A stretch of DNA of 64,000 nucleotides from Nitzschia sp. pyKryTriq1 (taxonomy: Eukaryota; Bacillariophyta; Bacillariophyceae; Bacillariales; Bacillariaceae): NCBI GenBank assembly GCA_956465555.1, contig OY101121.1, forward strand, positions 1,512,722-1,576,721, read 5' to 3'. Both the position numbers and the translations under genes were made by a program. Below are positions 21,201 to 32,719 of this stretch, one piece after another. Positions within the stretch are counted from its first letter, which is position 1. Each line of letters opens with the position of its first letter. The notes beneath the pieces are model-generated. The model did no database searches and was not told the origin of the DNA. It was given only the letters and a program-made list of their open reading frames with translations.

Positions 21201-24200
21201 CTAACGTTGCTGTTTTAGGTGATCTTCTCGTACCGGCGACACTGGAATGCGAACGGAGCAAATCCGTCTAGCACCTACGGAAAGAATAATGCTCTTTCCA
21301 CCATCTCTAGTATCCAGAAGACAGCCATCTGATGAGCCACGTCGTCGAAGACCATTTCGACTTTCTACGGGTGTGAGGTAGGTTAGCAAGTGCAGTGTTG
21401 CCGCTTGAGCAAATATCTTGGACGAATTCATAAAAGCGGTCGCCAGATCAACTTCCTTAGTGGATTGAGTCAAAAGATTTTCAATCTGCACATCAATCCA
21501 TGCCTCTTGTCTTTCAGGATCAACCTTGGGATCAACCTGAGAAAGACGCAGAGTGACACTGTGGAGCGATGACTCCAAGGTATTGGGTGGATGTGAATCC
21601 CAATGAATCTTCGTCTGCTGTTTACTTTCTTCGGGTATAGCCAACATCACCATGTCGTTCGCAAGCTGCGTCCCAAGGCGGCGAGATTGAAATTCTTCCT
21701 CGTCAGTATTTTGGCCTAGACTGAGCCATATCGATGAGACGACGGAGGAAAGGTCTTCCCCTTGTTTCCAATAATCAGGTGTGAAGTTGTTTCTTCTGTG
21801 CCAGAAGACATCCATCTGCCCACTTTCCTTGGACACCACCGCCCTTGGGTCAACGGAAAATGCAGTCAATCTTCGTCCTTGAATCTCGGCAATCCAGGAA
21901 CGCGACACTAGTGGTCTAGAATTCCAGTCCCCGACGCCATGCGAGGAGTTGTACGATACCTCAACGGGAAGAAACCCATTCTCGTCAACTGACCACTTTG
22001 TTTTGGACCAGCCAGTGCGAAAGCGGGACGCCAAGTCGACCGAAGGGGGTAGGGGGCCAGCAAGTACTGTTGCCTGAATTGCGCTCTCCGGCTGACTGGA
22101 AGTTGTGTTGGGCAGCCTATATCGGATTGAAAGCCAAGGGGTGTATTCTAATGTCACTTGTGAGAAGAGAGGACCCTGGAAACCATTCACAAAGCGACGC
22201 GGGCGTGAACCAAACAACGGGGGAGGGTTACTGGAAGCAAGATTGGTCGCAAACTCGTAAATTGTATCGTTTCCACCATAGTAAAGAATGAAATCATGAT
22301 CCAACGACGAAGTCAATTCTGTCCCATCTTTGCGTATCGAGGTCATTGAATCGATTTCCAGCGTCGATTTATTGAACCCAATCTTCAACCTTTCTGAGGT
22401 CAAACCATTCTGACCTAGTTGAATAGAGTCAAAAGGCAGTGCCTTGTGGGAGCATTCAAGGGTAGGGATGTGCACAGGATCTTGGAATGTATTCCAGGTC
22501 AAGTCGCACACTTGGACATTGTACCTAGCCTTCCACAAACCCGGTACGGAGGCTTCGAATGTGATCAAGAAGAGACCCAGATTTGCGGCTTCCATCTCCT
22601 GGTCCAAGGGTGTTGCCTGAGATTGAACTGGTTCGAGTGACCCATCCTCCCGAACCCTGCTAATGGCTACATCATCACGGGTGCACACAAAATGAACCAA
22701 TGAGGTTGTACTTTGGGACAAGGAATTCAACACTAGAAGTGTTATTCCATCAAATCCCATTTGCGGACTCAGTATTTTGTCGACGCTGACGCTTCGAGCT
22801 GTTTGAGCATCGCGTACCAAAACAGTTTCATGTATGTATGGACCCCCGCCAAGAATTTTTCCCGCTACCGAATGATGACATGATCGAGAATCATCTTCCT
22901 TCGAATCGTCTGCTCTCTCAATTTCAGATAAAAGCCTTGTCATTTGGCGGAAAGTGGCAGCAAGTCTCTGCATGTAGTCTGCAATAACAAAACGGTAGGA
23001 AGTAGCTGTGATGGCATCATGATGCTGCATAAGACCCATCGTTTCCCGTGCCTTTCGTGCCTCCTCAACCCAGTAGGATACATGGCTCCACGGCGCGTTC
23101 CGAAAAAGTGATGTCTGGCAAAGTCGAACTTCCACTGTCCGTAGTACAACTTCACAGGTTCGAAGCATTTGCTTCAAATTGGGCAGCTGAAAATAATATC
23201 CAGCGAGCAATGGTTGAAATTCCACCCCACCGTGAATAACAGGAATGGATTGTTGTTTGGATTTTAAAAACCCATCCATGACAGCGTTTTGATATTCCTT
23301 GGGTGTGGAGTATCGAAACGTCGCGTTGCCGTACCGGTCGGGATGGCCCGTGACATAGTGAAAAATACGTTCCATATTTCGAAATTGCATGGAAGCATTC
23401 TGAAATGTAAAATCCCCACCCATGGGAATCAGGACGTGTGGCGTACGGTAGTAGGCCAATCGCTCGGATAGAACCTTCATGAAAATGTCACTCCGTTCTC
23501 GCACATTCTCCTTGGTGATCGGAATAGGGTCACCGTGCTCCATGTCTTCCCAGTCAAAACCATGGGGAGACGCATAGTGTGTGTCCATGACATGTACAAA
23601 GATTTTGGCCTGCCCTGTGTCCCAGTAAAACTGAAGGGTTTGGTTGGCTTTGAGTGCGTCCTTCACGTTGCTGGGCATTCGATTCAAAACTAGAAAGTCC
23701 ATGCCTGCCCAATCATGCAAGTTGACAGTGAATGGTGACGGACCAAATGGATCAATTTGCCACCCTGTGGTAACGCTAACATTAGGGCGACGCAGATGAT
23801 CGAATAACATTTGCTTCAATCGATCGTGACCTTCTGTCATTTGATGGATCTGAGAATCATATCGTGTAATCCCCTCGTCGTGCATAACCCAGCCACCGTT
23901 AACAATTTCAAGCCGACCCAGTATCAATAGCTCATGAAAGAGTTTCTTTTGCTGGTCGGTTGTCCGAGGATCTTTCCACCAGCGAGTCAAATATATCGTT
24001 TCCGCCCACACAAAGCGCCGCGATTTGTCGCGTTCCAGTGCGACACTCATCGAGTTCAGAACATTTCGTACTTCTGTCTCGTAGTACTCGTCGAAAGTTT
24101 TCTTGTAGGCAGCATCACAGTGCGAGTGCGGGAGTATGTGAAAGACAGTATTCGCACTTGTATTCGTATGGGACGCCTCGGGAGTACTGGTACTGCGATG

Positions 24201-24464
24201 GGCAATCGCAGCATTGGTGGATGTTGCGCGTTGCCGGGCTTTGGTCGTCGGATCTTCTGCAAATAATGACAATGACGTCGAACCGTCCTCCTTGACTCCT
24301 CCCCCTCCTCGCGGATCCACCCAGAAGAGAGCGGCAAAAATGGCAAATGCGACGAGAAGTGCTGTAAGGTTCAACGAGGCGATCATCGTGACATTGTTGC
24401 TGCCAGCGAGAAGAAACCAAATGAAAAAAATAACAACGCAGTCTTCGTACGATCCCAAACGCAT
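21201..24464 (-). CDS. GH38 alpha-mannosidase, type II membrane
   Basis: 1,087 residues, no intron. An N-terminal anchor (MIASLNLTALLVAFAIFAALFW, start possibly the second Met at 24386) is followed by a Ser/Thr stem. The GH38 catalytic domain shows LPHSHCDAAYKKTFDEYY with zinc ligands His115 and Asp117, WQIDPFG with the Asp238 nucleophile, and MGGDFTFQNA with Asp351, which resembles the lysosomal MAN2B1 type more than Golgi mannosidase II. Then comes the middle helical domain with WSHVSYW and MQHHDAITAT (His of the zinc site) and a long beta-rich C-terminus. It trims alpha-linked mannose from N-glycans in the secretory pathway or vacuole. Tyr120 stands where Trp is usual, and GPS replaces GHS after the nucleophile. 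Confidence 0.9.
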   Translation of the reverse strand: MRLGSYEDCVVIFFIWFLLAGSNNVTMIASLNLTALLVAFAIFAALFWVDPRGGGGVKEDGSTSLSLFAEDPTTKARQRATSTNAAIAHRSTSTPEASHTNTSANTVFHILPHSHCDAAYKKTFDEYYETEVRNVLNSMSVALERDKSRRFVWAETIYLTRWWKDPRTTDQQKKLFHELLILGRLEIVNGGWVMHDEGITRYDSQIHQMTEGHDRLKQMLFDHLRRPNVSVTTGWQIDPFGPSPFTVNLHDWAGMDFLVLNRMPSNVKDALKANQTLQFYWDTGQAKIFVHVMDTHYASPHGFDWEDMEHGDPIPITKENVRERSDIFMKVLSERLAYYRTPHVLIPMGGDFTFQNASMQFRNMERIFHYVTGHPDRYGNATFRYSTPKEYQNAVMDGFLKSKQQSIPVIHGGVEFQPLLAGYYFQLPNLKQMLRTCEVVLRTVEVRLCQTSLFRNAPWSHVSYWVEEARKARETMGLMQHHDAITATSYRFVIADYMQRLAATFRQMTRLLSEIERADDSKEDDSRSCHHSVAGKILGGGPYIHETVLVRDAQTARSVSVDKILSPQMGFDGITLLVLNSLSQSTTSLVHFVCTRDDVAISRVREDGSLEPVQSQATPLDQEMEAANLGLFLITFEASVPGLWKARYNVQVCDLTWNTFQDPVHIPTLECSHKALPFDSIQLGQNGLTSERLKIGFNKSTLEIDSMTSIRKDGTELTSSLDHDFILYYGGNDTIYEFATNLASSNPPPLFGSRPRRFVNGFQGPLFSQVTLEYTPWLSIRYRLPNTTSSQPESAIQATVLAGPLPPSVDLASRFRTGWSKTKWSVDENGFLPVEVSYNSSHGVGDWNSRPLVSRSWIAEIQGRRLTAFSVDPRAVVSKESGQMDVFWHRRNNFTPDYWKQGEDLSSVVSSIWLSLGQNTDEEEFQSRRLGTQLANDMVMLAIPEESKQQTKIHWDSHPPNTLESSLHSVTLRLSQVDPKVDPERQEAWIDVQIENLLTQSTKEVDLATAFMNSSKIFAQAATLHLLTYLTPVESRNGLRRRGSSDGCLLDTRDGGKSIILSVGARRICSVRIPVSPVREDHLKQQR

Positions 24465-25851
24465 GTGCAGCTTCCATCGATCTTTGTGTGCGCGCGAGGT
24501 AGCTATGATCCGTACCTGGTACCGGTAGAATCCTTCTGGTATCTATCTCAGTACATGACGTCACTTTGAGACTAAAGTTCACTCCACCATCCAACAGTTT
24601 CTTCCGCACGTTTGCGTGCAACAATGACACCAATGATGATAGAAAATCATCCTCGGACCATGCATGGCTACGATGTCAAACTCGTCCATTATAAAGTATC
24701 ATCCAGCCTGCAGTAATTATCGTAGTCTCAATAGTTTTAATATCAAGAATGGAAGGCGCAAAACAATTACTGCAAGTGGGACCCGTCAGGAAACTGAGTA
24801 ACACAAAATTCTTCAACGGGGCTATCATGAAGCCATTCCCACAATATCACAATCGGTTCCTCAAAGCTTCCTGTTTGGCATCTATTTGTGTTAAGCATTG
24901 CTCTATACCAGCATCTAATAAGATTGATGATGCAGGGGTGGTCAACTCTACCTTTTCCATGCTCTCGCCCTAATTGCGACATTCATGTACTAAAAATGGT
25001 GAATGCTACCAACACCTACAAGTCTTTGGTCATGCCAAGGAGGCCCTTGCATGAAAAGAAAGCAAAGGCCAATTTTCATAGAAATGTGAACTTGTGGAGG
25101 GAGAGTCCTTGTCGTAGTCACAAGAAAAGAAGGGAGAGGACGGCATTACGTACAATCAAGTACGGTAAAGTAGGGTGGGAAGGAAGGAAAAAACAGGTGA
25201 CGGACAGACAGTCCATCCATGCGCGCCATGTTGCATAATTGTACCGGTATTCGCGATGGTTGAGTTCGAGTGTCGAGTGTCGAGTGACGTGGGCCAAAGC
25301 TTCTACGAGTATCGATGTCATGCATGGTAAAGCAAGCAAAGTTCCCGTAAGATCCCGACGAACAGGGAGAGGCTTATTTAAAAAATGTTCTGAGGGACGA
25401 ATTCCACAGGCGGGTTTTCGCCGGAATTTAATAAACGAGCACGTGCCATCGTTTTTGGGTGTCGCTCGGCATGTCCTGTACGAGTACAGTAGTTCGTTGG
25501 GATACTCCGAAAGCTTCGACGGATTCCGAGTAGCGAACCGTTGGGGTTCTCCTCTCTGTTTACCAAGGTTTGAGAATAGACGAAAACACCAGTAAAATAA
25601 TTCATAATTTTCATATCACGTTAGAGATAACGCAGTACAGAGTACCAGTACACAGTAGTCTACAAGGACAGTACAGTACTGTACAGTACATTGTACGCGG
25701 ATACAAGCATTCAACGCCCCTAATCGCAAAATTTCCCCACTTTCCCAGTATCTTCTTTTATTTTTTGGTCGGCGTCGACGATCCATCATCCATCACAGCG
25801 TACTCTTTTTCCCTTTGTGTTTTATAACATATCTTCCTGTATCATCACTGC
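24465..25851. promoter_or_regulatory. Head-to-head intergenic region
   Basis: 1,387 bp between the divergent mannosidase and polyamine-synthase genes. TACCGGTA occurs at 24520-24527 (56 bp upstream of the mannosidase ATG) and at 25242-25249. A GTAC/AGTACTGTAC-rich patch lies at 25630-25700. Only short frames without family signal are present. Confidence 0.55.
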
Positions 25852-28654
25852 ATGAACATGACCGATCACTACCACGTGAAAGTGTCCTCCCGGGTTGTCG
25901 CTTTGAGTTTGGTCTCATGTGTGCTGGTGGCATTGGCTGTCGGACATATAGCCCGGGTTATTCTCATTGACAACCCACAGAAAGCATGGCTTCTGGCTCA
26001 CCAAGACGCCTTGCTAGGAGGAGTAGGAGTAGAAATCTCTCAGTTGGAGCGCATCTTGAAGCTGCCAACTCCCGTACTCCCGTTCGGGAAGGTTTTGCCT
26101 CAGACAATCTACACTTCCAAGACATTCGACACTTCCAGGTCGTCGATCAACTCGCGTTGGGTTGTGACCGAGGAAGGCAGACAGCAATGTGTCGACCTTC
26201 CGGGAAGTGAATGCGCAGCCCCGGAAGTGGCCCAACCACAACCACCGACCAATGATTCAGCCCTGATTGGTAGTGCTGAGGACGACGAGATCCATATGCC
26301 ACACGGTCAGCATTTGCTTGTCGACATTGAAAATGTCGACAGTGGCTTCTTGAATTCCGAAGAGCGCCTTGCAAACGCCATGTTGGATTTGATCAATGGA
26401 TGTGGTTTGACTTTGTTGTCGTATCATTGTCATGGCTTGGAACCCAGTGGTGTCAGTTGTGCTGGTGTCCTATTGGAAAGTCATGTTTCGTTTCACACCT
26501 GGCCTGCTGAGGGTGTCATCACCCTCGACTTGTTCACTTGCGGCGACGAATCCTTGTTGCCAATTGTCCCTTTGGCTGAGAGACTTTTCGGTATTCCACG
26601 ACCTGGCGAGGCTGAGAAACCACAGATGGTCTGGGCTCACAAATTTCGTGGATTCAGCGACGACGACGACGATAGCAAGAGCGACATGACTGATTTTTTC
26701 CACTTCCCAATTGGTATCATGGCCGATTTCAAACAGCAGGTGCGTTGTACTGCTACTGACAGCCAACTCTTTATCGTGAATCCTGCAAAAATTAAGGTTT
26801 GCGTTTTTTCTGACGATCTCTATAATATTTTTCTCGTGTTTTCTCAATTGCTGACAACAGGTTTGGTCGGAAGAGACAGACTTTCAGCGGTTTGATGTTG
26901 TCGAAATCTTGAGGCCTCAGTACCAGAGCATGGATGACTACAAACGATCTCTACGTGTGGACGGCTCCTATGAATCCATGCACCCGGAGCTTTTTGAACC
27001 CGATAGAGTCGTTTTTCTTGACGGTGTGATGCAATCCAGGAGATCTGGCGATGCCGCTTATCATGAGGTACTGGTTCATCCGGGTATGTTTGTTCATAAG
27101 AATCCTAAGCGCGTTGCCATTATTGGGGGAGGCGAAGGTGCAACATTAAGAGAAGTACTCAAACATAAAACAGTCGAGAAAGTGGTCATGATTGAAATTG
27201 ACGCAAAAATGGTAAAACTGTCGAGAAAGTATCTACCTGGGTGGAGCGACTGCAGCATGCTTGAGGGCAGCGCTGACAGCTGCTTCGACGATCCCCGAGT
27301 TGAACTGTATTGCGAAGACGCATTTGCATGGTTCATTAATAGATTTGGCGGCGGAGAAAAGCTTGAAGAACAGTTCGACGTTATCATCATGGATGCTCTG
27401 TAAGTTGTTGGAAAGACTCGCAGCTGGGAGTCCCATCTCTAGATCAATTGTCGTTTATCTGACAGGATTTTGAAATTGAACCAGGGACCCTCAAATTCAA
27501 AAGGCTTTTGTTGCCACCCTGTACGATGGTGGGCCATTTCTCGGCTCACTTCCTTCGGCAATCGCAGATGACGGACTGTTTATTGCCCAGGTCGGTGAAT
27601 CTAGTAAGCTTAATTCACCACCCGAGCATATCGGATTGCACAGGAATCGAGTGAATTTCATCAGGAGCCTTAGCGACTTGGGCTTTGAGGCTGTCCGTGA
27701 TTACGAAGATGTACGTTTACGTTCCCCCCCCAAATGGTGCCAAATTCCGCATTTTTATTTTGTGACGCCTGAGATACTAACAAAATCGCAAATCTATAAA
27801 TTCTTGAATCTTAGAGACACGGGGGATTCGGGAGCGCCTGGCAATTTATAGTAGCCTCCAAGTCCTCTAGCGTAATGACTCGTTGGGTGTCTGACTCGTC
27901 ATTGGTAGACTATCAAATTCGGAAGCGGACGAAACCCACCAAGGGCGGGGATTCTTCGTTGCTATATTTTGATGGCGCAACGATGGCTTCATTTGCATTT
28001 CCAGCTAAGTCTAGCGAGGTTGTGTTTTGCCGCCGTTATGCTGACCTGCCAAATTGCAAGTCTGGGCATGGCTTCGACCAGGACAGGGAGGACATTCCAT
28101 TATCTGCGTTGGAGTTGAAGCCTAGCAATACGGTGGTCGACGGCGGAAGAGGTGTTTTTGCAACCCAAGACATTCCCAATATGTCCTACATTGGACTTGA
28201 GGATTCTGTGCACAGCGTGTACGTGAAATCTATCACCTCGGAGCTTCTTCGAAAATTGATCGAAAAACCGCTGATGACAACCGAGTTCAGTTCCAATGTT
28301 TCACTACTAGAAAACGTGGTGGTATTCGTTGATTCTTTTGGTCGCCAACAGAGAAAGAGTGTAAGTAACAACAAATGCCGAGAATGGGTCGAGCCAAAAA
28401 CTGGTGCACTCAATTGTTACTTTCTTGTTCAGGACGAGTCTGAAATCATGGTTGAAACATCTTTACATGCGTTCATCAACGAACGATGCAGCAACAATGG
28501 CGTCAACGTGGGTCAATTTGCCTCTATCGAGGAAGAAAACCACGTTTACAATCCAATGAGGGATCGACAGATCCACCTACTCCATGGTGCCCACCCGAAC
28601 AGCAATATCGCATTGGGCGACGAATTGCTGTGTAGAGGTGGCGAAGAATGCTAA
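25852..28654 (+). CDS. AdoMet decarboxylase / aminopropyltransferase / SET-like fusion
   Basis: Four exons: 25852-26796, 26861-27399, 27485-27710, 27815-28654 (849 residues; 825 if an in-frame 72-nt intron at 28361-28432 is removed). A membrane anchor is at residues 14-37. Bacterial-type AdoMet decarboxylase follows (about 145-315), with its self-processing Ser in LESHVSFHTWP (Ser210), His215 and Cys230 in FTCG, at the exact +5 and +20 spacing of that family. The spermidine-synthase-type domain (about 316-640) has FLDGVMQ, AYHEVLVH, IGGGEGATLREVL, IEIDAKMV and VIIMDALDP. The C-terminus has GRGVFATQDIP and HAFINERCSNNGVN, resembling a SET fold. It should make decarboxylated AdoMet and transfer aminopropyl groups. 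The anchor suggests the endomembrane system; diatom fusions like this have been linked to long-chain polyamines of silica. Confidence 0.9.
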
Positions 28655-28746
28655 ATCTTCATGTTTGCTAAATCTTCATGTTTGAAGTTGCTAGAAGCCA
28701 AATCCCAGATAACTAAGGTTAATATAATAATACATGCACGTTATTG

Positions 28747-31509
28747 CTAAAGAGAGTCTTTTTTCTCCTCTGACAAAGCACCAGCGCTTTCGTCTCCTGA
28801 ATTCGCTCCCTCAAGAAAGTTCGGGGCGCACCTTTGTAGCTTACTTTCCAGTGATTCTTTCTCTTTCTTCAGCTTCTCCACTTCCATTCGGAGCGTATTT
28901 GAATTCTTCTCGTGCTCCTCTGACTTGTCAAGAAGCGAAGAGATGGCCGTGTTGCTGTCTTGAAGCCGCGACCGCAAATCTTCCATCATGCTCTTATTTG
29001 CCTTCTCCAAGGAGGAAATAATGAGCTTGGCATTGGCTAGTGATTCTCGTTCTGCTTGAAGTTTCTTTGCAGCTCTCTCTTTCTCACCAATGGCTTTCAG
29101 AAGCTCTTTCTTCAATTCTGGTTCGTGGTCCGGCATACTGCCACCAGCTGCGATGAGAGTTGCCAGCGCGTCAGTCTGCTCCGGCCCGTATCCATTCAAT
29201 CTAGGGCTAGCAGAAGACACAGTTGTGTCGTTTTCGTCCTCACCATCACTAGCATCATCGGAGATGTAGCCAGAGGCATTGTCATCGACCTTCAGACTGG
29301 AACGCAGAACAGACAGCTCGCGTTCCTTCTTGGCAAGCAGCTCTTTATTGGTGGAACATTGCTCGCGCAAAATCTTAATCTCCGAAAGGAGGTGCTGATT
29401 GCCCCCCGTACTCTTTTGCTCAAGTCGAAGACGTCTGATCTCTTCATTCTGTTTCTTCAGTGCTTCCTCAAGTCGGCGAACAGCAATTTTCTTCTGTTCT
29501 AGTTCGTTCTGAATATTCTTCGCCAAGGCCTCGCGATCGTTCTTGATGATAGCATCGATTTGGCGCCCAACTTCGGACGAAACATCCCCCTCAGTGAATG
29601 CGGTGGCATCGTCATCAAATTCCTCAATATACTGCTCGGACAATTCCAAAGAAGTCCGGATTCCAACCATTACATCATTCAAAATGTCTGAAATCTGTTC
29701 AACATTAGCCTGGTCGGGCTGGCCGGTGGCTGTTGTGACTTCATGAACAGCGGATGCAGCTTGCAATCCCGACACACTCTTTTCGAGGAGCCCCATCAGT
29801 GCCTTGTGTCGTGCAACTTGTGTCCTACTCTGCGACTCGTGTCTGTGCACGTCGTCTTGTTTCTTTTGCAAATCGCGAAGCTCAGTTGCCAAGCTATCGA
29901 GACGCCGCTTTCTCTCCGCCGCCTCTTTCTGTACTGCGGCAAGTTCATCTTCTTTCGCTTTAAGCTTGGCCCGCAACTCCATGGCCATAGCCCCGTTAGC
30001 ATTCTCCAACGAAGCGATAATCTTCTTGGAAATTTCCAGAGAAGAAACAGTTTCGGACAAGTTTTTTTGCAAACTTTCGACGTCTTCGGCCGACATCGTC
30101 GACGCCACGGAATCGACATCAGTGTGGCTCGTAATATCTGGTCGAGGGGGTGTCATAGACCCCAATGTCTTTCTTTTCGCCTTCTGTTCCAAATTTGCAG
30201 CATCAAGCTCTAGTGTTAGCTTTTGATTGCGCTCCTTGATTTTCTCTAATTCCGCCTTGAGAGCTTCAACTTGATTGTTCGGCTGACCAGACGACTCAGC
30301 CTGCCTTTTCTCTTCCTCTACCTTCTTCAGTTGGACTTTCAGCACCTTACAATCCCTCTCGAGTACCATGGCATGCCGGGCCTTTCGATCGAGATCTTTT
30401 TGAGCAGCAACCTTGTCAGCCTCTAGATCCTTGATAATTGTCTTCAACTTTTTGATCTCTTCCTCCTTCTGGTTCGATATGGTGTCCTTTGCCGCACCAT
30501 CGGCAACAGAAGCTGCTGAAGGCGGAGGCGGAGTCGCCGGTGGTGGAGGAGGATTGGATTTATGCCACGTCTGCTTTTCCATTTCAAGCTTTTGGACCTT
30601 TTCGGATAAGGCCGATACAGTTTCATTCAAAACCTGAGTTTCTTCCTCTCTCTCGGTTGTCATCTCTCCGAGAACTCTCTGAATAGCTCGAACTTCAGCA
30701 TCATGTCCAATATCTTTTTTCTGAAGCTCGGTCTGAGCTTCACGAAGCTGCTCTTCCAATTGGTTAATACGGGTGACAGAAGACTCCGGAGATGAATTGT
30801 GGTTCATGCTTGCGAGGAACAACTTTTGATTGAGCTTTTCGACTCGGGCCTCCGAATCTGCAAGCTTCATTTCTAGCTCAGCAACCGTTGAGGATGATGA
30901 TTCAACCTTGGACTGCTTCGCATTAACAACAGTCGACTGGATTGCGTCCCAGAGCATGCGTTCTTCGAGTGACAAACCATCAGGCCTCTCCGCCGAATTG
31001 CCGTGGAGTGCTGCTGTCATTTTACTGACATTGGAAACAGAAGGGGGGTTTGGCAGAATGAAAGCGGCGCTGGGATCCAATGTTCGAGGAACCGGTGTCG
31101 ATGGCTTGCTCGTAATTGAGGAGTCCATTAGTTCATCCATCGGCATCTCATCGTCTTCATACGACGAATCAATAGGATAAGTATTATAACTTGCATCCGG
31201 AGAAGAAGACGCCCCGTGGTGCTTGCTGCGCCGGGCTTTACTAACTGCTCCATAGACACCTTCGCCGTAGTCTTCCCACGAGGGAGCAGACGAACGTAAA
31301 TTCAAAGGCGTTACCGTTTTCGGTGCAATTGGCATTTCTTTACTCATCTTACCCAGCGTCCCAGGCAAAATGGGCATTGTCGTCCGAGGACTGAATGCTC
31401 CTGTGGCCGACGGAAATTCTTTTTCAACGCCTTTTCGATTCATCGATGGCGAGGCACTTTGGGCCTGTCGGTCTCGATGCCTTCGACTCGGAGTAACTGT
31501 CAGTGGCAT
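28747..31509 (-). CDS. Long coiled-coil protein, unknown function
   Basis: 920 residues in one exon from an ATG at 31509. The first ~170 residues are basic and Ser/Pro-rich (TPSRRHRDRQ, LPGTLGKMSKE). From about 200 to the end heptad-like coiled coil dominates (long Glu/Lys/Leu/Gln runs), broken near 325-345 by a proline stretch NPPPPPATPPPP. Paired motifs KLIISSLEKANKSMMEDLRSRL and KKIIASLENANGAMAMELRAKL suggest an internal repeat. Such proteins act in cytoskeleton, centrosome or Golgi tethering, but no specific family is recognised. Acidic spacers (DDASDGEDENDTT) lie between coils. It converges on the polyamine fusion gene (92 bp between stops). Confidence 0.8.
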   Translation of the reverse strand: MPLTVTPSRRHRDRQAQSASPSMNRKGVEKEFPSATGAFSPRTTMPILPGTLGKMSKEMPIAPKTVTPLNLRSSAPSWEDYGEGVYGAVSKARRSKHHGASSSPDASYNTYPIDSSYEDDEMPMDELMDSSITSKPSTPVPRTLDPSAAFILPNPPSVSNVSKMTAALHGNSAERPDGLSLEERMLWDAIQSTVVNAKQSKVESSSSTVAELEMKLADSEARVEKLNQKLFLASMNHNSSPESSVTRINQLEEQLREAQTELQKKDIGHDAEVRAIQRVLGEMTTEREEETQVLNETVSALSEKVQKLEMEKQTWHKSNPPPPPATPPPPSAASVADGAAKDTISNQKEEEIKKLKTIIKDLEADKVAAQKDLDRKARHAMVLERDCKVLKVQLKKVEEEKRQAESSGQPNNQVEALKAELEKIKERNQKLTLELDAANLEQKAKRKTLGSMTPPRPDITSHTDVDSVASTMSAEDVESLQKNLSETVSSLEISKKIIASLENANGAMAMELRAKLKAKEDELAAVQKEAAERKRRLDSLATELRDLQKKQDDVHRHESQSRTQVARHKALMGLLEKSVSGLQAASAVHEVTTATGQPDQANVEQISDILNDVMVGIRTSLELSEQYIEEFDDDATAFTEGDVSSEVGRQIDAIIKNDREALAKNIQNELEQKKIAVRRLEEALKKQNEEIRRLRLEQKSTGGNQHLLSEIKILREQCSTNKELLAKKERELSVLRSSLKVDDNASGYISDDASDGEDENDTTVSSASPRLNGYGPEQTDALATLIAAGGSMPDHEPELKKELLKAIGEKERAAKKLQAERESLANAKLIISSLEKANKSMMEDLRSRLQDSNTAISSLLDKSEEHEKNSNTLRMEVEKLKKEKESLESKLQRCAPNFLEGANSGDESAGALSEEKKDSL

Positions 31510-32719
31510 TTTGGCAGCTCACCGGAGACCAGCACAAAGTTCTTATGAATTTACAACAAAGAAGAATATAATACTACAACTCTTCCAACTACCCGCTGTT
31601 CCGTATTTATCCTTCCCAGGCTACAGAAGTCTGCTTGTACTACCGGTACTTGTAGGTTAGAGAGTGCGAGAGAAAATGCTTTGTCCACTACGTGAAGTGA
31701 TAAACAATCCACACGTGTTCAGGCTTCAACCAACGACGAGAGCCATGGATTGCTTCTCACAGACGTTGTTGTTTTAGAGTAAGGCAGACAAGGAAACGGT
31801 GGGAAACCAATTCCAAAGCGCGGGACGTTGGATCCACAGTCTTGTTGCCAATCGTTGAGATTGCCCTCACAAGATTGGCTTCACACACTGGCTAAAAGTC
31901 CACACTTTGAATAAAAATAATTAGCTAAAAATCGGCCAGTAATGCATATTCATTTGCACATGTATGTATATATTCATCCAACTGGAGGGCTTAGACTCCC
32001 ACATGACTGGCGTGCGACATCCCTCCAAGCCGAGGGCTGCGTGGCAAAGCCACTCCGCTTGTCACATGGAGAATCCACGCAAGCCGACCAGTCCGCAACG
32101 CAGGCATTTGATAGAGAGACGATCCATCCGATCCACATGACAGCAGAGGGGTGCGCACGCGCAATAATGTTCATAAGGACTAATACTGTACTTTAGCTTC
32201 TGATCGAATGGGTCAAGCGACAATCAAGGGCGGGCGTGGGTTCATCACAGTTCGGGGGTCGTCAATCGGGGGGCGGGGGGACGACGGAGCGACGAGCAAT
32301 CCGAAACGACGAACCAAAATGATGCATCGGCTTTCGAGCGATCGCGACGAGATGATCGGCCTGCGCTCAGTTTGCCACTACTGTAACTTTTCCTCGCTAC
32401 CGGTACTATTACGACGCAACAGGCAACAGATGACACACTCTAAACTCTTGGCAACTGTGAGACGCATCCAACCCTCTATTGTAAGCACTTCTTTATCACA
32501 AGCTTCGTCATTACCGAGTGCTCCGAGCCCCTCGGTTGTCTAGAAATAGAAGATCACCACGAATCATCCTCAAGCCCGGTTGACCGGAGGTCTTATCGCG
32601 CCAGGAATTTAGCATCCCCGCATCCCAGCCATCTCGTCGCACACCCGTACCATAGGATCCTCTCCAGTTACGCAGAGCAGACTCTAGTAGAGAACAAGAA
32701 TTGATTTGATCGAAGCACA
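31510..32719. promoter_or_regulatory. Head-to-head intergenic region
   Basis: 1,210 bp between the divergent coiled-coil and Rag genes. TACCGGTA at 31641-31648 lies 132 bp upstream of the coiled-coil ATG, and another is at 32398-32405. No gene supported; a G-rich run (GGGGGGCGGGGGG) lies near 32268-32280. Confidence 0.5.

Noticed and set aside
32208-32543. 111-codon plus frame in the coiled-coil/Rag gap
   Set aside because: Driven by a G-rich run and lacks domain signal; the gap is between two divergent starts.
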